DNA from: an uncultured bacterium
GTDB lineage: Bacteria > Cyanobacteriota > Vampirovibrionia > Gastranaerophilales > Gastranaerophilaceae
Assembly (NCBI GenBank): GCA_945833895.1
Contig: CAMAGQ010000076.1
Coordinates: forward strand, 1-7,916
Direction of reading: 5' to 3'
DNA length: 7,916 nt
Shown here piece after piece: positions 5,283 to 7,916 of this stretch. Each line of letters opens with the position of its first letter. The first letter of the stretch is position 1. Both the position numbers and the translations under genes were made by a program. Below the pieces are notes generated by a model. The model did no database searches and had not been told where the DNA came from. It saw only the letters and a program-made list of their open reading frames with translations.

Positions 5283-6557
5283 ATGCCAGCGACAGTAAAC
5301 AGCGTAATAGAAGGTTCAATTGCCGAAGAACTTGAGATTTCTCAAGGTGACGAAATTCTGTCAATTGACGGTGTGCAACTGACCGACATGATTGATTATA
5401 ACTTCTATATGAAATCCGAACTTGTAACCGTTGAGATAAAAAAGACTAATGGCGAAATTGAAGAGATAGAAATTGAAAAAGATTTTGATGAAGATTTGGG
5501 AATAGTCTTTGAAAGTGCGGTTTTTGACAGAATAAAACCTTGCCAAAATCATTGTATATTTTGTTTTGTCGACCAACAACCCAAAGGGCTTAGAAAATCT
5601 TTGTACATAAAAGATGATGATTACAGGCTTTCCTATCTTCAAGGCACGTATATTACAATGACGAACCTCAAAGATAGCGACCGTGAACGCATAAAACGAA
5701 TGCACCTCGGGCCGTTTTATATTTCAATCCAAACGACAAATCCCGAATTACGTGCTAAAATGCTTAGAAACCCGAACGCAGGAAAGGCTTTAGATAATTT
5801 GTTGTGGTTCAGAAAAAATAAAATCCCGTTTCACGCTCAAATTGTCTTGTGCCCCGGGTGGAACGACGGCGATGAACTTGAAAGAACACTGTCTGACCTC
5901 GCTAAATTAAAAAATACGGTACTGTCAGTTGCAATTGTGCCGGTCGGAGTTACCCAGTTCAGGGATGAAACCCTGAAACAGGTTGATAGAGAATGTGCAA
6001 TCCGAACCATTGAAATTGCCTCAAAATATAAACGGGTCTGCTGTTCGGACGAGTTCTTTTTACTTGCGGGAAAACCTATTCCGCCTGCAAAATATTACGG
6101 AGGGTTTAGCCAACTGGAAGACGGTGTTGGGGCGTTACGGTTTACTCTTGATAATTTCAACAAACTGAAACTTCCCAAAGCGATTTCAAGACCTTACAAA
6201 ATGGTTTTTGCATGCTCTTACGCATCAAAAGGCATGTTTGATGAGATTTCGCCTAAATTAAATAAAATAAAGAATTTGTCTGTAGAAATCCGCCCCGTGC
6301 AGTCAAAATATTGGGGCGAAAATATTACGGTTGCAGGTTTGATAACAACGGATGATTTGATTAGAACAGTTAGAGATGCAGATTGCGACATTGTTGTAAT
6401 CCCGTCGATAATGCTAAGACCATACACGGAAGATTTTCTGGACGGCAAAACCTTGACGTACGTAAAAGAACAGTCAGGAAAAGAGTTTTTTGTACAGAAG
6501 AATATCTATTCGCTCGAAGAAGTTGTTGAATATCTCAAAACAGGGATAAATATATAA
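5283..6557 (+). CDS. PDZ / radical SAM / DUF512 domain protein
   Basis: This 424-residue protein has the three-part layout of the DUF512 family (called a cyanobacterial FeS oxidoreductase, TIGR03279-like). A PDZ-like domain lies at 1-75, with GSIAEELEISQGDEILSIDG at 11-30. The radical SAM cluster is C87-x3-C91-x2-C94, in CQNHCIFCFVDQQPKG (87-102), which would bind a [4Fe-4S] cluster and S-adenosylmethionine. The following RLSYLQGTYITMTNL (115-129) is highly characteristic. The DUF512 part includes CCSDEFFLLAG (253-263), YYGG, and ITVAGLITTDDLI (348-360). It is cytosolic; the substrate is not established for the family. The ATG at 5283 is chosen because AAAAGGA (5268-5274) lies 8 bases upstream and the family begins near this point; an in-frame TTG at 5256 inside the upstream gene is less likely. 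It follows the PadR gene by 4 bases, which suggests ligand-controlled expression. No clear terminator follows. Confidence 0.93.
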   Translation: MPATVNSVIEGSIAEELEISQGDEILSIDGVQLTDMIDYNFYMKSELVTVEIKKTNGEIEEIEIEKDFDEDLGIVFESAVFDRIKPCQNHCIFCFVDQQPKGLRKSLYIKDDDYRLSYLQGTYITMTNLKDSDRERIKRMHLGPFYISIQTTNPELRAKMLRNPNAGKALDNLLWFRKNKIPFHAQIVLCPGWNDGDELERTLSDLAKLKNTVLSVAIVPVGVTQFRDETLKQVDRECAIRTIEIASKYKRVCCSDEFFLLAGKPIPPAKYYGGFSQLEDGVGALRFTLDNFNKLKLPKAISRPYKMVFACSYASKGMFDEISPKLNKIKNLSVEIRPVQSKYWGENITVAGLITTDDLIRTVRDADCDIVVIPSIMLRPYTEDFLDGKTLTYVKEQSGKEFFVQKNIYSLEEVVEYLKTGINI

Positions 6558-6894
6558 TTGTCTTTAGGGGGCACTAAACACCTCTGGCATCCCGAGGAGT
6601 AAATGTATAGCATCCCTAGAGATTAGAACAACTCATGCCATTCTGAGGGGGGAAAATATATGGGACAACCTGTGTATTTGTAAAGGTTTTGTCGTCATTC
6701 TGAGCAGAATATTTTGGAAAGAGGTCGGATATTTATACAGAGTGCGAAGAATCCTGAACGACTTTGCTTGCCAGGGATTCTGAGGGCAGCGATTTTTATT
6801 GACTGAAGAATCCCTAACAAATCTTGATTACAACATAACAAAAACGCTTATCTGCCACCCACAAAAGGTTCTATAGGTACATTTCCTCCTCTTT
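6558..6894. other. Intergenic stretch with degenerate REP-like palindromic motifs
   Basis: No gene is visible. Motifs of one degenerate family recur: GGCATCCCGAGGAG near 6589, GCCATTCTGAGGGG (6637-6650), GTCATTCTGAGCAG (6694-6707), GCGAAGAATCC (near 6744) and AGGGATTCT (6773-6781) facing AGAATCCCT (6807-6815), a perfect 9-bp inverted repeat. The ATTCTGAG/GAAGAATC pairing is typical of intergenic palindromic repeats found in many gut bacteria. These hairpins may stabilise or end the mRNA of the upstream operon. Confidence 0.65.
6773..6815. repeat. REP-like inverted repeat
   Basis: A 9-bp perfect stem, AGGGATTCT / AGAATCCCT, surrounds a 25-base loop containing GAGGGCAGCGA. It is the best-preserved palindrome in this intergenic stretch. 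Confidence 0.65.
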
Positions 6895-6928
6895 TTGACA
6901 AGAAATAAATAAAAAAATAAAAATAATG

Positions 6929-6956
6929 TTGCAATTTTTTTTTCAGCAAATATAAT
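6929..6956 (+). promoter_or_regulatory. Promoter of the tRNA-Asp gene
   Basis: TTGCAA (6929-6934) and a consensus TATAAT (6951-6956) are separated by 16 bases. Transcription would begin near 6963, about 15 bases before the mature tRNA 5' end. Confidence 0.8.
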
Positions 6957-6977
6957 AAAAGCATAATCAACAGAAAT

Positions 6978-7055
6978 GGGAGCGTAGCTCAGTTTGGTTA
7001 GAGCGCATGCCTGTCACGCATGAGGTCGCGAGTTCGAGCCTCGTCGTTCCCGCCA
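6978..7055 (+). tRNA. tRNA-Asp (anticodon GTC)
   Basis: A full cloverleaf is visible: acceptor GGGAGCG (6978-6984) with CGTTCCC (7045-7051), containing one G-T wobble; D arm GCTC/GAGC (6987-7004); and anticodon stem CATGC/GCATG around the loop CTGTCAC, with GTC at 7013-7015. The T arm is GCGAG-TTCGAGC-CTCGT (7028-7044), with discriminator G and encoded CCA (7053-7055). GTC reads the aspartate codons GAC and GAT. Its own promoter and terminator make it a single-gene transcript. Confidence 0.97.
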
Positions 7056-7062
7056 TTTAAAC

Positions 7063-7090
7063 AAAAGTCCTGTAATAACAGGACTTTTTT
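7063..7090 (+). terminator. Rho-independent terminator after tRNA-Asp
   Basis: AAAAGTCCTG (7063-7072) pairs perfectly with CAGGACTTTT (7079-7088) around a 6-base loop, ending in six T residues, 7 bases after the CCA. Confidence 0.95.
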
Positions 7091-7153
7091 AATGCGTTGA
7101 TTTTGCTTTTATAGATTGTGTTTTGGGTTAAATTTGTCATTATTATTGGGCTC

Positions 7154-7180
7154 TAACAAGTTCGAACCTCGTAAGTCCTC
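7154..7180 (+). other. tRNA T-arm-like fragment (possible attachment-site relic)
   Basis: ACAAG-TTCGAAC-CTCGT (7156-7172) folds as a T arm with one mismatch and shares AGTTCGA-CCTCGT with the tRNA-Asp T arm. It is followed by AAGTCCTC in place of an acceptor strand. No D arm or anticodon arm lies upstream. It may be the 3' remnant of a tRNA left by integration or recombination, or a chance match. Confidence 0.35.
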
Positions 7181-7206
7181 TTGATATTTTATTATGTTTA
7201 TAAAAT

Positions 7207-7212
7207 AGGAGG
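7207..7212 (+). promoter_or_regulatory. Consensus Shine-Dalgarno of the 58-aa gene
   Basis: AGGAGG lies 6 bases before the ATG at 7219, the best-spaced consensus site in this end of the window. It is the main reason for accepting this short gene. Confidence 0.8.
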
Positions 7213-7218
7213 ACAACT

Positions 7219-7395
7219 ATGAACAAAAAGAATTTAAGTTTAAAAGTAGATGAATACACAATAACCTTACACAGAGACGAAGAAGAATCAAAAGAAATGG
7301 AACAAAAACGAATGGCTTTGTTGATAAGTTATTTGTGCGATATAGCACTGCGACCATTGGTAAAATGCTTAAAAGAAAATTACCCAAAGTTATAA
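7219..7395 (+). CDS. Small hypothetical protein, 58 aa
   Basis: This short gene begins MNKKNLSLKVDEYTITLHRD and ends ENYPKL. Its N-terminal half is highly charged (DEEESKEMEQKR at 20-31); the C-terminal half is a likely amphipathic helix, MALLISYLCDIALRPLVKCL (32-51), with Cys40 and Cys50. The hydrophobic stretch is too short and interrupted for a confident membrane segment. The case for a real gene rests on the perfect AGGAGG, the full-length frame, a rich charged composition and the absence of any better frame over the same bases. No family was recognised. It follows the tRNA and tRNA-like fragment and converges with the TPR-like gene, so it may be accessory DNA. Confidence 0.65.
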   Translation: MNKKNLSLKVDEYTITLHRDEEESKEMEQKRMALLISYLCDIALRPLVKCLKENYPKL

Positions 7396-7400
7396 TTTGA

Positions 7401-7420
7401 TATTTTCTTAAAAGAAAATA
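7401..7420. terminator. Weak convergent palindrome between the 58-aa gene and the TPR-like gene
   Basis: TATTTTCTT (7401-7409) is the reverse complement of AAGAAAATA (7412-7420), a 9-bp A/T-rich palindrome lying between the two facing stop codons and overlapping the minus-strand stop at 7408-7410. It could act as a weak two-way terminator. CTTAAAAGAAAAT also recurs at 7368-7380 and 7407-7419 as a direct repeat. Confidence 0.35.
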
Positions 7421-7916
7421 CCTAATGCTTTGCATACCCATACTGAACAACTATCAGCATTCTTTAATGCTTGTTTGTAGTGTTTACTTTTCCAATTATA
7501 TAAGAATTTCATATTATTAGCATGCTGGATAAGCTCCTTATTGTTGCACTTATCTATAAATTTATCTAGCACCAATAATGCTTCATTATATTTCCCCAGT
7601 TCTACATAACATTGAGCTATTTTTAATGGTAATCTGTCGTATGTTCGTGGGAACAACTCATCTGTAAATATAGGTGACATTATTTCATTATTATTTGTAT
7701 GGTGTATATCTTTGACTTTATTAAAATATTCCAATGCCTTTTGGGGATTGCTACTAATGTATCTATCCCCCAACTTCTCATATAATCTGTCATTACCACC
7801 AATATACTTAATAGCAAACTTATAGTCTTTGATAACATTTTCATCTTCTACATGTGTTCTTTCACGTTTACAACCTATACAGCGTTTATAACCACACTCT
7901 GCCCATGCGTCTCCTC
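7408..7916 (-). CDS. TPR-like repeat protein, partial (5' end outside the window)
   Basis: The minus-strand frame is open from the window edge to the TAA at 7408-7410, giving 168 visible residues. The apparent TTG start at 7773 is internal: upstream the frame continues without a stop through DRLYEKLGDRY, which completes a repeat. Two TPR-like helix pairs are visible: DRLYEKLGDRY plus NPQKALEYFNKV, and KIAQCYVELGKYNEALLVLD, with a possible third in LYNWKSKHYKQALKNA near the end. Such repeats mediate protein-protein contacts. The visible N-terminal part has a Cys cluster, ECGYKRCIGCKRER, that could bind a metal, then a linker. The end SVWVCKALGIFF is hydrophobic. Base composition is more AT-rich than most genes here. 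Function is unknown, and domains beyond the window may decide it. Confidence 0.75.
   Translation of the reverse strand, partial: GDAWAECGYKRCIGCKRERTHVEDENVIKDYKFAIKYIGGNDRLYEKLGDRYISSNPQKALEYFNKVKDIHHTNNNEIMSPIFTDELFPRTYDRLPLKIAQCYVELGKYNEALLVLDKFIDKCNNKELIQHANNMKFLYNWKSKHYKQALKNADSCSVWVCKALGIFF

Noticed and set aside
5361..5705. Minus-strand open frame of 114 codons, with similar ones at 6218-6448, 2849-3049 and 7217-7450, and a plus-strand one at 5983-6168
   Set aside because: All are shadows of better-supported genes in another frame or strand, with no start signals.
6895..6900. TTGACA as -35 box of the tRNA gene
   Set aside because: No -10 hexamer lies at 16-18 bases; the TTGCAA/TATAAT pair nearer the tRNA is much better.

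Overview
The window is a gene-dense stretch of an AT-rich bacterial chromosome. It most resembles a non-photosynthetic relative of the Cyanobacteria (Gastranaerophilales/Vampirovibrionia, formerly Melainabacteria) or another low-GC gut lineage. This rests on family resemblance: a PDZ/radical-SAM/DUF512 protein of the type conserved in Cyanobacteria and Firmicutes, a group-3 (SigF-like) sigma factor beside a prepilin peptidase, and low-GC codon use. No taxonomic search was possible, so the assignment is moderate.

Left part (1-3302): a minus-strand gene encodes a two-domain protein, an ADP-ribosyltransferase-like N-terminal half joined to a GNAT acetyltransferase-like C-terminal half. It is divergent from a plus-strand pair, an alternative sigma factor and an enlarged type IV prepilin peptidase. 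The pair overlaps by one base (TAATG) and ends at a hairpin terminator, so it reads as one translationally coupled operon, plausibly for pilus or pseudopilus production.

Middle (3303-4768): a lone 62-residue ribbon-helix-helix protein with its own terminator is followed by about 480 bases without a convincing gene. That stretch holds a 69-bp repeat in two copies 85 bp apart, several GC-rich hairpins and a strong bidirectional terminator. A minus-strand gene for a small protein with a long Ala/Pro/Lys/Glu/Thr-rich tail follows.

Right part (4769-7055): a PadR-type regulator, apparently translated from a leaderless or at least SD-less mRNA, lies 4 bases ahead of the PDZ/radical-SAM/DUF512 gene. 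A 400-base intergenic stretch then carries palindromic REP-like motifs (ATTCTGAG / AGAATCC types). It leads into a tRNA-Asp(GTC) gene with encoded CCA, a clear promoter and a clear terminator.

End (7056-7916): a tRNA-T-arm-like fragment lies about 100 bases after the tRNA. Next come a 58-codon gene with a perfect Shine-Dalgarno sequence and, converging on it, the 3' part of a minus-strand TPR-like gene that runs off the window. The AT-rich composition, small unrecognised genes and tRNA-adjacent position make this end a candidate accessory region.

The most unusual item is the ADP-ribosyltransferase-GNAT fusion. No complete new multi-gene system is demonstrable from this window alone.
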